A DNA stretch of 64,000 nucleotides, from assembly GCF_037975245.1 (NCBI RefSeq), contig NC_092571.1, forward strand, positions 3,296,001 to 3,360,000. The letters are read 5' to 3'. Positions 23,676 through 36,255 of the stretch are shown piece by piece; within the stretch, counting starts at the first letter, position 1; the number at the start of each line of letters is the position of its first letter. Below the pieces are notes generated by a model. It was not told the DNA's origin. It saw nothing but the letters and a program-made list of their open reading frames with translations, and did not search any database. Source of the stretch: Apostichopus japonicus (taxonomy: Eukaryota; Echinodermata; Holothuroidea; Aspidochirotida; Stichopodidae). The position numbers were made by a program, and so were the translations under genes.

Positions 23676-26600
23676 GGATTTTGTAGGGAATTGATTAGTA
23701 AGAACGGATTAGAAATGTGAGGGAAGCCAGTTCCCCTCTCCTATGGGAAAGGATGCGAAAACAATCATTGCACGTGTATTCTCTTTTTATTGTGAAAACA
23801 CATTGTTCAAGGTAACTTCACTATATAGTGAGACATACTCTACAATGATAATGGCAACAGGAAAATATATTTCACTGCTCGAAAAGTAATGAATGGTAAG
23901 GTAAACGAAACCACCGAAAAGATTTTATATATGTCTTAAATCCGGTTTACTTTGTCATTTCCTGTCCGCCTGCAGTCCTTCTGGTGATTCTACTTATTAA
24001 ACATGAAACAGTTAAACTACATGAAATAAGGTATCACGTATTTCTTTAAACGATAGTGAATGTTTATCACTTTGACCGTTATAATAATGTGATGTAGTTT
24101 TGTATTTTCATGGTGATAATTTGCAATATTTTTTATTTGTAAAGAGTTGGTATAGTTTTGTATGAGCAATAAATTTTATTAAAACTAAATCATGTGGCAA
24201 GAAAACAAGTCATACGTATTTTCTAAGAAGGGCTAAGTCTAAAGTATGGAAGCTCAATTTTATCTTCTTAAATATGCGCATACTTACATAACTTCTTCCA
24301 TCAGGGCGTATGTATTAGATGGTATTACATTCATTCCTGTACTGAAGAACTTTTCTTTGATGCTATAACAGATATAGTCGTGCAAGATACGTCTCCTGCA
24401 AAGACAAGTTGAACACAAATTATAGTTGTTCTTTTGATGACGTATTGTCACAACAAAGGTCCAAATATCTTTTGCAAATACATCAACAATTTCATTGCAC
24501 AGGGAAGAAGCTAAAGCCAAACTTGCAAAAGTAGAGCCTTAGCTCCTATTAAATTGATATCACATCTTTAGCCTTGTAAACCAATTTAGGCAGGGGGAAA
24601 AAATCTTACATAGGTTTAAGACAAGTGAAGTTGTTACGTAAATGTAAACATATATCCCTGAGTCCGATGAGAGTGACATCGCCTGAGTGACAAATATTCT
24701 TGAGGTGACTGCTTCAATATATTTTTGTAATGACAAACAGTCCACTAGAGCACATTTTTAACATGCACTTTCGTAGTAAAAATAGGTGTGGAGATAATGG
24801 CACTTTTAACGATATGCTGACGCGCTTCCTTACGTCGATGTTACTAAGGATGTAGTTAATCAATTGTTGCATGGCATCCTTATTGAGCAAACCCCTAACC
24901 TTAACTGTTGGATAGATATCGCCATGCCCTAGAGGTAAGATTGGAAGTTTTTAACTGACTTTCCCTCTGTTAATTAAATTTCCTGGTCACAAGGTATACC
25001 ACTATGTTGTCAACTATACTCTCTCCTCCTCAAATTGTAATGACGGTCCGAATTTGATATGAATTCTCTGATATTATTATCGGATAGTCTCGGACGTTGA
25101 GGAGGTACTATTATAGACCGAAATAGTTACTTAATTGTTAAATTTAACTAGCAATCATGTAATCTGTCTTAAATTGAGAGGAGGGTAGCCTTTAGTGAAA
25201 AATTATACTACCATTATCTGTTTTCATTACAAAGAGAACTAAACTGTTCTTGTTTTATAGATCGAGTACACAGTCGGTACTAAGCTATGCACGTAGACAT
25301 CGAATACGGAAAATAAGTAATGAGTATATCCCATTGTCTTATAATCAAAATCCTCACGTGAAATATCACTAACTATCAAGACGAATTTTATTTGGTATGT
25401 CATGTATGTCTGGGAAGTCCCATAAATCACGAGCGATGGTTAAGTGTCGGAAGCAGCCACTTACCTTTAGTGAAATTTCCTTCAGTTGATTCGGTTTATA
25501 AGGTTACATTCAAATTGACATTATGCATGGCTTTAAGTTACTTGCTGAATACATCATTGAAACCTAATAGTCAAAATTTGGACACTGTCAACTATATATA
25601 ACATAAGACATATACAAATTGTAAACCTATGAGTAAAGCCTGTTGCGAAGTCTTCGTCAAGTTTCGTCAATTGGCAAGTACCATCTTCTACCATGAACTA
25701 CGTGTTTATATCTATGTTCCACCACTCATCAGATTCAATTAAGCTACACACGGAAAATAAATCCGTAATTCTGTACGAAAACTAGGACGTAATTTGTTTT
25801 CTTTGCGTTCAAAAAGTTCGCAGTTAGTTGACAGTTAGCGTCATCCATTTAAATGATTTTCGTGACATGAGTCACACTACATGACAATAGTCACGTTACT
25901 CAGTCTGATTTGTCTACTTTGAGTGTTCATGTTTCTATTCAAAAGGTAAACACAATGTCAACATTGTCAGAAATCTGTCATGACATTAACTTAATAATCA
26001 AAAGCAAAATAGCTTTAGTCAAAGTGTTTGCGATGAGCGATATAAATTATGTTGCAAACACATCTATATAGATGCTTTAAGAAGGCCGCATTCTTGGCAG
26101 CTTAAAGGGGGACACAACCACATTCGTTAGCCAATATAGGGCTATGGCAGTAATATGTGAGAAGCAGAACTGCCTGAGAAAAGCTAAGAAATATCTTTGT
26201 TCGTTTTGGAGACTATAGCTTAACATTTGTGTTTGGGTGAAGTTTGTTTTGTAAGTCTATATTGTGATAAAGCCTGCACTAGGATCTGAGACCTTGTATA
26301 CTTGCTATTTAATATTAATTTAATACATATTTGAATACTTGCTATTTGTTCGTTCTTTTTACATGTTTAAGCTAAAATTTACAAAATGTTGACATTTAAG
26401 CTAATGCTATCATCAGGATATTTTAACAGTTGAAATATTTAGATTCAAGGCATTTGCAAAAGTCATTTTCATTACAGAAAACAAACCATTTAATATGTGG
26501 AGAAAACGAAACTATCACATGCGGCTTTATGACGTGTTATCAAGACTTGTTCAAGCCTTACTGATTAAAGAATATTAAATATGTTAACTCCTAATTCGAA

Positions 26601-27130
26601 TAAGACTTTTCGTGGCTGTTTGGGAAGTTATTGATGATGGTTCTTCCTATCACATAGCCCAATGATGATGTGTGAGTCTGTGTCCGTTTATAAACAAGGA
26701 TATAGGTTTTTGTCACATCCAGGTAGCATAATCAAACACTTTTCGTCTATATATATATATATATATATCATGTATTACTGTAGTCTGCATTTGCGTGTAA
26801 GATATATCTCATGTTTCCATGAGGAAATAAAAAGCTGCCTTACACACGTTTCGAGAATGAAAATATATTAATCAACTGTGTCGCCTTCCTTTATATAGTA
26901 TCAGGATGTTTTCTTAATGAGTCATACAGAGCTTTATCGGAAACACCTTTTTTGTATTGCGTTGTTTCATATATCCCACTTTATGTGTAATCTGAGACAT
27001 ATTATGAAGTTGTTAGCATACATTATAACGGACAACTGTAAAGTTTCATGACAGCTGAAAGCATCATTCAAGTCAATCGTGAAACATAAAGACAACGGTG
27101 AAAAAAATAAACTGATATGAAACCTATACC
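23676..27130. other. Gene B 3' UTR and non-coding DNA
   Basis: AATAAA at 24168-24173 is a plausible polyadenylation signal for gene B. The remainder has a short (TA)n tract at 26746-26769 and no supportable gene. Confidence 0.4.
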
Positions 27131-27133
27131 AAT

Positions 27134-27380
27134 CAGGCGCGGATCCAGAGGGGGGGTCCAGGGGGTCCGGACCCCCTGCTCTTGGCCCAAAAAAAAAAAG
27201 AGGAAAAAATGAGAAAAAAAAAGAGAGAGGTGCTTTGCATGGCTAAATTGAAGGGGGTACCCTGTTGTACTTAAATATCCAAGAATTTCACAATGGATAG
27301 AGGGAAACCCACTCCCCTTAGACCCTAGGATCACTGGAGGCCAAACCCCTCACCCTTCCAGAATCCTGGATCTGGCCCTG
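27134..27380. mobile_element. Short non-autonomous transposon with GGATCCAG-type ends
   Basis: The left end CAGGCGCGGATCCAG and right end CTGGATCTGGCCCTG are imperfect inverted repeats. G- and C-homopolymer runs lie just inside the left end. About 247 bp, no ORF. End sequence resembles common hAT-like MITEs of invertebrates; no clean target duplication found. Confidence 0.55.
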
Positions 27381-27569
27381 CATCAAACAGTGGTGACGGA
27401 ACGGGAGGGGGGTTGGGGGCTAAAGGCATTATGATTTTTGTATCATCTCAACTCAATTGATATGTATTACCATATTTCATAGATTGTTTTTTTCTCATCA
27501 ACTGAGAAATCGCAGACATGAGATCCATATTTTCAGGCTAGGTACATGCAGCTTAGAATACTCGGGAAG

Positions 27570-27740
27570 TGCCGTTTCCGGCCATCTGGGGGGTTTGCAA
27601 AGCTAAAAATGTTCTGGTACGCTCCGGGCCAACCGATGGTGGCGCTCCACTTAGATAGTCTTACGTTCAGGCGCGGCTGGACCAGTCAGACCCCCCCCCC
27701 CTGTCATAAATCCTGCATCCGCCCCTGCCAATATCACAAT
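27570..27740 (+). repeat. Dispersed repeat with GATGGTGGCGCTCC core
   Basis: Shares GTGCCGTTTCCGGCCATCTG and CCAACCGATGGTGGCGCTCC with copies at 39171, 40093 (same strand), 40915 and 41503 (opposite strand). Followed by a run of C and CATCCGCCCCTG, a transposon-like end. Confidence 0.65.
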
Positions 27741-27769
27741 GGATTTCTAATTTAGATTATTTAATATCC

Positions 27770-28383
27770 TGTTTCTTTGCCAAATGCTTCGTTAAAACAA
27801 TTTCCAAGTAAACAGTTTTACAATATTTTGTAGTAAGATGTGACAACCGTTGGTATTGGCTAATATGTATTGTAAGCGAGTGTGTATAAATGTTGATAGG
27901 AAAACTGAGAGAAAAAACAGATATTTAAACGGAACTCACGATATCTGTAACCCGTAATTGCCATCTAGCATATTATTGTTTTGTTTCAAACCCAATCGCT
28001 TAGAACTAGTGACTAAGATAAATAGTTTTATTTAGAAGAAATATTAGGCATATAGTGTACATTCATAGTTTACTCCTAAACGCCTTCATATATGTTATGA
28101 AGGAAGCATTTATAAAAACGTATGTGAAATTTAAAAAAAGAAATAAATATTTCTAGTTTCCATAAATGTTCAACATAAATCAATAAGAGCCAATACGAAT
28201 GTTCGACGTGTACCCACTTCAATTTCAGAGGAGAGCTTTGTATTTTTCAATCCAACCGGTTTATTATGAACGGCACGTTAAATGAAACTTCCGAACAGCA
28301 TGTGCGTGGGAAGGGGATGGGTTATTTTCACGACACAGACGTACAAACAATACTACTTCTAAAGCATTGGAGCGCATGATTTG
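27770..28383. other. Non-coding stretch
   Basis: No supportable gene between the dispersed repeat and the large foldback element. Confidence 0.4.
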
Positions 28384-30161
28384 TAGACCGGCAGCCCAGA
28401 GCACTTTCATCAAACGAACGAGGTACCAATATCTGAGTATTGGAACATTTGTGGAAAAACCCAGTATATCCAAAAGTGGACGTCTGCCGTGGTCGCTCTG
28501 CTGCATGTGGCCCATGGGGCCGGTTAAAGGGGGCCAAAAAATGCATCTGATCAAACGAACGAGGTACCACTTGAAACCAATGTCAACTTAATGCATGAAT
28601 GCCACATAGTACTGAATGGCCCATGACAGACAAATTTTCTGCTGCAAAGGGCCCGCCAGACGCCCCAAAAGGGCCCCTAAAAATGCATCTGATCAAACGA
28701 ACGAGGTACCACTTGAAACCAATGTCAACTTAATGCATGAATGCCACAAAGTAATGAATGGCCCATGCCAGACAAATTTTCTGCTGCTAAGGGCCCGCCA
28801 GACGCCCCCAAATATGGCCCAAATGCCCATTATCGTAGCATTGACCCAGATTAAATATGCAAGGTACCACTCAAAACCGGTTTGGAATGTTCGGGTTGAC
28901 CTTACAGACTATGGAAATAATCATGCCAGACAAATTTTCTGCTACAAAGGGCCCGCCAGACGCCCCAAAAGGGCCCCTTAAAATGAATTTGATGAAACGA
29001 ACGAGGTACCACTTGAAACCAATGTCAACTTAATGCATGAATGCCACAAAGTAATGAATGGCCCATGCCAGACAAATTTTCTGCTGCTAAGGGCCCTCCA
29101 GACGCCCCTAAATATGGCCCAAATGCCCATTATCGTAGCATTGACCCAGATTAAATATGCAAGGTACTACTCAAAACCGGTTTAGAATGTTCGGGTTGAT
29201 CTTACAGACTATGCAAATAATCATGCCAGACAAATTTTCTGCTACAAAGGGGCCAACAGACACACTAAAAAAAGGGCCCCCAAATGGGCTATGATCAATC
29301 ATAGTTGGTACCACAAAAAAACCAATATCAAATGCAAAGGTACTTTCCACAGATTAAAGAACTGCCAATGCAAGACAAATTTTCTTCTGCATAGGTCCCA
29401 CCAGATAGAAAGAATAGGTTGCCCAATGCGGCCCTATATGGGCCTAATGGATTGTATATTGATGCAGAATATATGTGCCTTGTGACATGACATTTGTAAC
29501 ATTCCACAGAGTAAAGAAATGCCAATGCAATACAAATTTTCTTCTGCAAAAGGCCCTCCACATGTAAAAGAAATATGCAGTTTAAATAGTTAAGATGCCA
29601 CAAGAAACCAATCTATAACAATCAAGAACATCCTGAATTATTCAAATTCCTTCCCGCTACATAGGCCAATGGAATAATGAGATTAGTATACTAGTAGGTG
29701 TATCAATTACTGAACATTTCATTGAGCAAAACAAAAATGACGCGAACTCAGTCTTTGAGGGAGATCCTGACAGTTATAATGCATTCTCAAATCCATTCTT
29801 GTTCCTTTTATCTATTCTTTTTCCTTTTATCCAGTCAGTACTTTGTATCGTGAGCAGTGTTTAACTTGACAGTTACTTTGTTTCGCTGGAAACACTGGAG
29901 CAGATTAAAATCAGTTTATGTATTGTAAATAAGAAACCAAAAATCATTTTGTATCTTAAAACACTGTGTTTACGTTAGCATTGTAAATCTACAAAGTTTA
30001 AAATCTTGAGAAAGAACGCTTAAGTGTCATCTTAAGACATACATGTAGTCGAACAAAAGAGATTGTTTTGTTTCTTAAGCTCAGACAAAGAAGCAATTAT
30101 CAAACAGTGGTGAAAATGCTTTATAACGTGTACTTAACGATAAAGGTTTGGGTTGAAAGTA

Positions 30162-30254
30162 ATGCTTCAATTATGTATCTTTTAAAAACCATATTGGACA
30201 GTTTCAAGTTGAAACTGTCCAATATGGTTTTTAAAAGATACATAATTGAAGCAT
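30162..30254. repeat. Perfect 93-bp palindrome
   Basis: Two exactly complementary 46-bp arms around a single central G (centre GTTTCAAGTTGAAAC at 30201-30215). It lies inside the loop of the foldback element. Confidence 0.95.
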
Positions 30255-30810
30255 AGAAATGTATATGTACCTTTATGCTAGGTACACTCTTTAAAGGACT
30301 TAAAATGCTAAGATTGAACAAACAAATACTGATATCACCACGTATAACTCCATTCCCTGATACAAAATATAAAATGAGTAATTGGCGTATATTACTCCAT
30401 CTTGGTCTTTTAGAACTTCCATCATTACACTAATTCAATTCGAATAGCTTGTAACAAGTCCAACAAATAGATGTGGCATCCATTTTTCAGAAATATGAAT
30501 GCTAGATGAGGGTTTTTGTTTTCATCTATGAAGGGATCTTTTACCTTTGAAGAAAGTCATCTTGCTAGTTTAAAATGTACTAAAATCATAATTGGCAAAG
30601 ATAGTAACAAAAGATCATTATGTGATTACTCTGAACATGACACATGTTAGGTTCGAAGTATAAGAACTGAGAATTCATGTCTCTTGACAGTGATTAAACA
30701 CTGGAGTGTGTGCATTGTAAAAAGACACTGCATTTGCCATTCAGACAGATCTCTAAGTTTATGAAAATTAAGTATTCCCATGAACTTGATTCTAAAAAGA
30801 CAATGGAAGC

Positions 30811-31035
30811 TCAAATCAATGTTTCATTGTCGGAGTCATCACTCCAAGATGGTTCAGTACTTGAATCATCGCCATCAAACTCGGAAGCCACGTCTGGTCG
30901 GCTACTTTGAAAATCTTCGCTCAGTTCCCCCTCTTGGAATAGATGATCTGGGAGAGCCGGTCCCTCAAACCAGTCAGGGCTGTAGCACCCATTCTTGCTC
31001 TTCCAACCGTAGTTCTGTGGATCCAAGCCAGGCAA
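30811..31035 (-). pseudogene. Acidic open frame in the foldback loop, possible transposon ORF remnant
   Basis: The minus strand encodes L-D-P-Q-N-Y-G-W-K, then C-Y-S-P-D-W-F-E-G-P-A-L-P, followed by an Asp/Glu/Ser-rich C-terminus (D-G-D-D-S-S-T-E-P-S-W-S-D-D-S-D). It has no ATG near its start and a stop lies just upstream, so it is probably the last exon or a truncated C-terminus. The composition looks protein-like rather than random. It may be a leftover of the element's own gene. Family not identified. Confidence 0.35.
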
Positions 31036-32814
31036 GACTCTTCCTCAGAGTGTTAGAATTATAATGTGGGGAACTGTAATTTTTGCCCAGGCCAGCAAAT
31101 CCCAAAATATTTAGAGGCTTAGGTGAAAGTGTTATCTTTACTTTGCTTAGAGCAGCGAATAGCTAAATAAGATAAAACACTGGTCTTGTGTACAGTAACT
31201 CCAATTTATGCTGGAAACAATATAATCATGAGCTTGAAATGTCATGTTACAAGGCACATATATCCAATTCTTTAGACCCATATATAGGGCCACATTGGGC
31301 CACCTATTCTTTCTATCTGGTGGGACCTATGCAGAAGAAAATTTGTCTTGCATTGGCAGTTCTTTACTCTGTGGAAAGTACCTTTGCATTTAATATTGTT
31401 TTTGTGTGGATCCAAACCGGTTTTGAGTGGTATCTTGCATATTTAATCTGGGTCAATGCTACGATAATGGGCATTTTGGGCCATATTTGGGAGCGTCTGG
31501 CGGGCCCTTAGCAGTAGAAAATTTGTCTGGCATAGGCCATTCAGTACTTTGTGGCATTCATGCATTAAGTTGACATTGGTTTCAAGTGGTACCTCGTTCG
31601 TTTGATCAAATGCATTTTTATGGGCCCTTTTGGGGCGTCTGGCGGGCCCTTTGTAGCAGAAAATTTGTCTGGCATGATGATTTCCATAGTCTGTAAGATC
31701 AACCCGAACATTCCAAACCGATTTTGAGTGGTACCTTGCATATTTAATCTGGGTCAATGCTACGCTAATGGGCATTTGGGCCATATTTGGGGGCGTCTGG
31801 CGGGCCCTTAGCAGTAGAAAATTTGTCTGGCATGGGCCATTCAGTACTTTGTGGCATTCATGCATTAAGTTGACATTGGTTTCAAGTGGTACCTCGTTCG
31901 TTTGATCAGATGCATTTTTTATGGCCCTTTTGGGGCGTCTGGCGGGCCTTTGTAGCAGAAAATTTGTCTGGCATGATTATTTCCATAGTCTGTAAGATCA
32001 ACCCGAACATTCCAAACCGGTTTTGAGGGGTACCTTGCATATTTAATCTGGGTCAATGCTACGGTAATGGGCATTTGGGCCATATTTGGGGGCGTCTGGT
32101 GGGCCCTTAGCAGCAGAAAATTTGTCTGGCATAGGCCATTCAGTACTTTGTGGCATTCATGCATTAAGTTGACATTGGTTTCAAGTGGTACCTCGTTCGT
32201 TTGATCAAATTCATTTTAAGGGGCCCTTTTGGGGCGTCTGGCGGGCCCTTTGTAGCAGAAAATTTGTCTGGCATGATTATTTCCATAGTCTGTAAGGTCA
32301 ACCCGAACATTCCAAACCGGTTTTGAGTGGTACCTTGCATATTTAATCTGGGTCAATGCTACGATAATGGGCATTTGGGCCATATGTGGGGGCGTCTGGC
32401 GGGCCCTTAGCAGCAGAAAATTTGTCTGGCATGGGCCATTCATTACTTTGTGGCATTCATGCATTAAGTTGACATTGGTTTCAAGTGGTACCTCGTTCGT
32501 TTGATCAGATGCATTTTTAGGGGCCCTTTTGGGGCGTCTGGCGGGCCCTTTGCAGCAGAAAATTTGTCTGTCATGGGCCATTCAGTACTATGTGGCATTC
32601 ATGCATTAAGTTGACATTGGTTTCAAGTGGTACCTCGTTCGTTTGATCAGATGCATTTTTTGGCCCCCTTTAACCGGCCCCATGGGCCACATGCAGCAGA
32701 GCGACCACGGCAGACGTCCACTTTTGGATATACTGGGTTTTTCCACAAATGTTCCAATACTCAGATATTGGTACCTCGTTCGTTTGATCAAAGTGCTCTG
32801 GGCTGCCGGTCTAT

Positions 32815-33318
32815 TGGTTTGACTATATAAATCGCAGAGTTGGCGAGGTAACATTGGTATATATATTATATTGAGGAGGTCAACTCCTAGTTACCGCCAT
32901 CCAGATTCGCCTCTGCGGAAATCCTGTAGTTCTGTATATAGTCTCATTCAAATGTTTACCTTTAGACTTGGCGCTATAATTGAAAATGACAACAAGCTTA
33001 ATAGTTATGAAAGGCTGCTATTTCGGAGATTGTATAGAGGAAAGAAAATGTTTAGGCTAGATCATTCAGAAGAGGAGTCAAAACCAAGTTTCCAAGATAT
33101 TTGTTGATATTGTTGCGAACTAAATTGTTACGAAAGGTGAAAGGTCACTACTCAAAAATTAATACAAGTTCATTTTAACACTTTATTGAATAAAAAGCAG
33201 TTACTTTACTAGGTTAGGGGAAAGGTATATCAAAAAAAGGTTTCCTTCAGTATGGTCGGCTCTAATATATATTTTCGCAATTACGCACTTCCAGAAATAT
33301 ATATTACAAATTATTATT
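32815..33318. other. Non-coding stretch between foldback and segmental duplication
   Basis: No supportable gene. A 78-codon frame near 32871-33107 has no recognisable features. Confidence 0.35.
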
Positions 33319-34440
33319 CTCTGTTTGATAGTTTTCGTATCGTATGCCTCTTATACCGAAGGTTTGTTAGATGTTATGATTCGATACACAAGACTTGATG
33401 CTCAGTAGCACCTAGTCCGGCCTTTTTTCTTGTGTGTTAAGCAATCGGCACATTGGCATTTTGCGATTTGGTGTAATTGTTCTCCTCCATCTGAAAATAT
33501 CCCACTTGCTGGAAGATCAATTTCCTTGTCAAATGATATGCCTTATTAAGCTGGACTAGTTCAAACATAAAACGCGATGGAGTATAAGCACACCGTTTCC
33601 TATTCATTGCATGCATTCAAGCTCTCGTTTTCAACCCTTCAGCCCACTTTTTCAAACCAAATTTTGTTATTAGTTTCAACTCTTGTGCCTCGTCAAGATG
33701 AACTTGAAAGTTGTGCTTGAAATAATGCTTTTAAAAGCGCCCCAAATCATGCGATTAACAGAGATGTCATTTACTACTTACAATGATCATATGAGAATAT
33801 CTCAATTGATTTGCAGTTACTTGTTCCTCATCTGATAAGTTTACGCATAATCTTCATGTCCAGAGGGAATGAAGTCAACAGTCATGTCATCTAGGGCAAA
33901 GGCCTAATCATGCCAATTCCTTATTGGCCCGTTTCCAGGGACAGACCACTTTTTCACAATAAGTGAGACGGATTGCTCACAGTCCCCTTGGTTCAAAGTT
34001 TGTTTGACTTCCTGAACTTACTTGCCTTTGTCGTAAACAGACTTTCCCTGACAGGAGGACAGTTGGTTAAAAAGTTTGTTCAGGAATCTTAGGTCAAACG
34101 GACAGACAAATAAGATCATAGTCTAATGTACTAAGTGCAGAAAACTTCTTCATAAATATCGAATGCGGAGATTAGCGGGGTTTGAAACAACATGTGAACA
34201 AGTATTTCAAGGGCAAACGGCGTGTAGTACTCTTTGGTACCAGTACGTTCGGATTTGATATCAATAGCATGGGCGGCGATCATGGGGGGGGGGGACACGA
34301 CCCCCAATATTTTAGGTGGGCGATATGGTATCTAATATCGCCCCAATATTTAAGGTGGGCGATATGGTATCTAATATCGCCCCCAATATTTGGTGGCTTA
34401 TTTTTACTTTGTGGTTGTAAATAGAAAATATTGCGTGAGA

Positions 34441-34560
34441 TTATTTATCCAAATCATATTTGGCGGCGGCTAAAACTTCATCCAACACATGCTGCGTGAG
34501 GTAAATGACACTTCGTGAACGTTTCTGTGACTTGTAACCGTATAGCAAGTTTTCACTCCT
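34441..34560 (-). other. Duplicated short frame ending A-A-A-K-Y-D-L-D-K
   Basis: The minus strand reads E-N-L-L-Y-G-Y-K-S-Q-K-R-S-R-S-V-I then H-V-L-D-E-V-L-A-A-A-K-Y-D-L-D-K and a stop at 34441-34443. The same frame is open in the other copy (44805-44925). It may be the last exon of an unrecognised gene or a transposon remnant. Confidence 0.25.
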
Positions 34561-34910
34561 GATTATTATTAATAATGTCTGTTCATTTCTTGTGTATGAG
34601 TGTAAGTACGTACAATCATATCTATGATTCACATCGATATGGGTTACACTGGATTTCCATTTGGCCTGCTTCCTAAAAGATTTCTAACCGTATCACAATA
34701 TGTTACTAAATATCACCAAAAAAAAGGTCACAGACTTTCACCAAAAGTAGTTTTCACATTTTCCAAAATGAATTAGCTAGACGGACCAAACCCGTAATGA
34801 AATTATGGCTGCAGCAGTACTACCCGAGTACATCCACACACTTACAGCAAAAGATCAAGCGATGGACCAAGTACCTCCGGGGCCCACCCGTCCATCAGAC
34901 TCCTAATGTA

Positions 34911-34948
<38 letters not shown>

Positions 34949-36255
34949 CAAAATATTACAACGCGCACTGAGCGCGCGAACAATTTTGGGGATGAAAGTT
35001 GCTACACGCCTGCACCCAAGCGAATGTCCACACCCCAACCAATATTTGAAACAAATCGCCCCCCCCCCCTGTAGAACCATTGCGACATCATTAATTTATA
35101 TAGAGAGTGCTATAGTGCGCGTGGTGTCTATATGACGTTACATCATGTATCTAACATAGGGAATATTAAATATATGGTACGCACATAGTGACTAGATCGA
35201 CTTATGTAACATTTACTTTCATTAGTAAATTCAAGCATGCGACAGAGACAACTTATCCCCGTAGATAGGTACCGAACATGTCCGTTAAAATGTGAAAATT
35301 TAGGCTAATTAATAACTGTAAAAAATACATATGGAAGTTAATTCAGTAAAAACTGATAACGCTGCTCTATATTAGACGCAACGGTAGTAAGTTATGTGAA
35401 TCAAATAATAAAGGTTAATTGAATACCCAAAAGTTCTGGAGGAGTATGGCAACAATGCGAATAATGGCAAAGCATATGGTTACTTCAAGTTACGTATATA
35501 TTGCGAGTACTCTGAAGAAAACATGATGATTGATTCAAAAGTAAAGATCGAATGTGTCCATTTGCAGTAACCAAAAATAAGAATAATAATCCACGAAATG
35601 TAACTTATTTATAATTATGTCATGTGAGGTTGTACCTATCATCCACTTAACCACAATCCTGAGGTATCTTTGCTTATCCTGTTCGAAGAAACGTTGAAAA
35701 ATAACTCATTAAAACATTTCGATGTCAAGGTAGCAAAACAAAAAGCGTTCACGGGCTAAAACACAAGACAACGCAACTAAAAAACAAATTAATAACAATC
35801 TGCAAAATACACGACTTTATACCCACGCGAGGAATCTTCATTTGCACAGACGTTTCTAGGCGATTGACCTTTTTTTTATTAACTGGTGACGAAATTATCA
35901 TGATAATTGTAACTTAAACCATAAAAGAATGAAGTATCAGTATTTACATTTCTTATTTTAGTATATAAGAGCCAACCAACTGTTTGAAATGTATAATTTC
36001 AGCTATTTGTTTTACATGTTATAGCATCATGACATGGTGGATGCATGTACCTCTTCATATAAATTAAATATGGGGACCTATTTAACGAAGTAAATCCCGA
36101 CTAACATTACTTATTGACTCGTTTTCTATCTCCACCTCCCCCCCCCCTCCCCACCATCTCTCTCTACGTCAAAACATCTTGCCGACGAATTGTCACAATA
36201 AGCTGTATGTATCCACAATTTTATTTAACCTTTCGATGTTATTACTCCGATTAAA

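Larger units (their letters stand above)
28384..32813. mobile_element. 4.4-kb foldback element with tandem-repeat arms
   Basis: The outer ends are inverted (TAGACCGGCAGCCCAGAGC at 28384 and its complement ending 32813), and the arms run inward about 1.1 kb at left (to about 29500) and 1.6 kb at right (from about 31240). Both arms are tandem arrays of a unit of roughly 300 bp with CGAACGAGGTACC and GACAAATTTTCTGCT motifs. CGAACGAGGTACC occurs about four times in the left arm and six times, inverted, in the right arm. The loop holds a perfect palindrome (30162-30254) and an acidic open frame (30811-31035, minus). This matches foldback-type DNA transposons; the arms look young because they are nearly identical. 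Confidence 0.85.

Noticed and set aside
28616-32581. Multiple 80-140 codon frames in the foldback arms
   Set aside because: They are in-frame readings of the roughly 300-bp tandem unit in both arms, with no protein features and differing between units.
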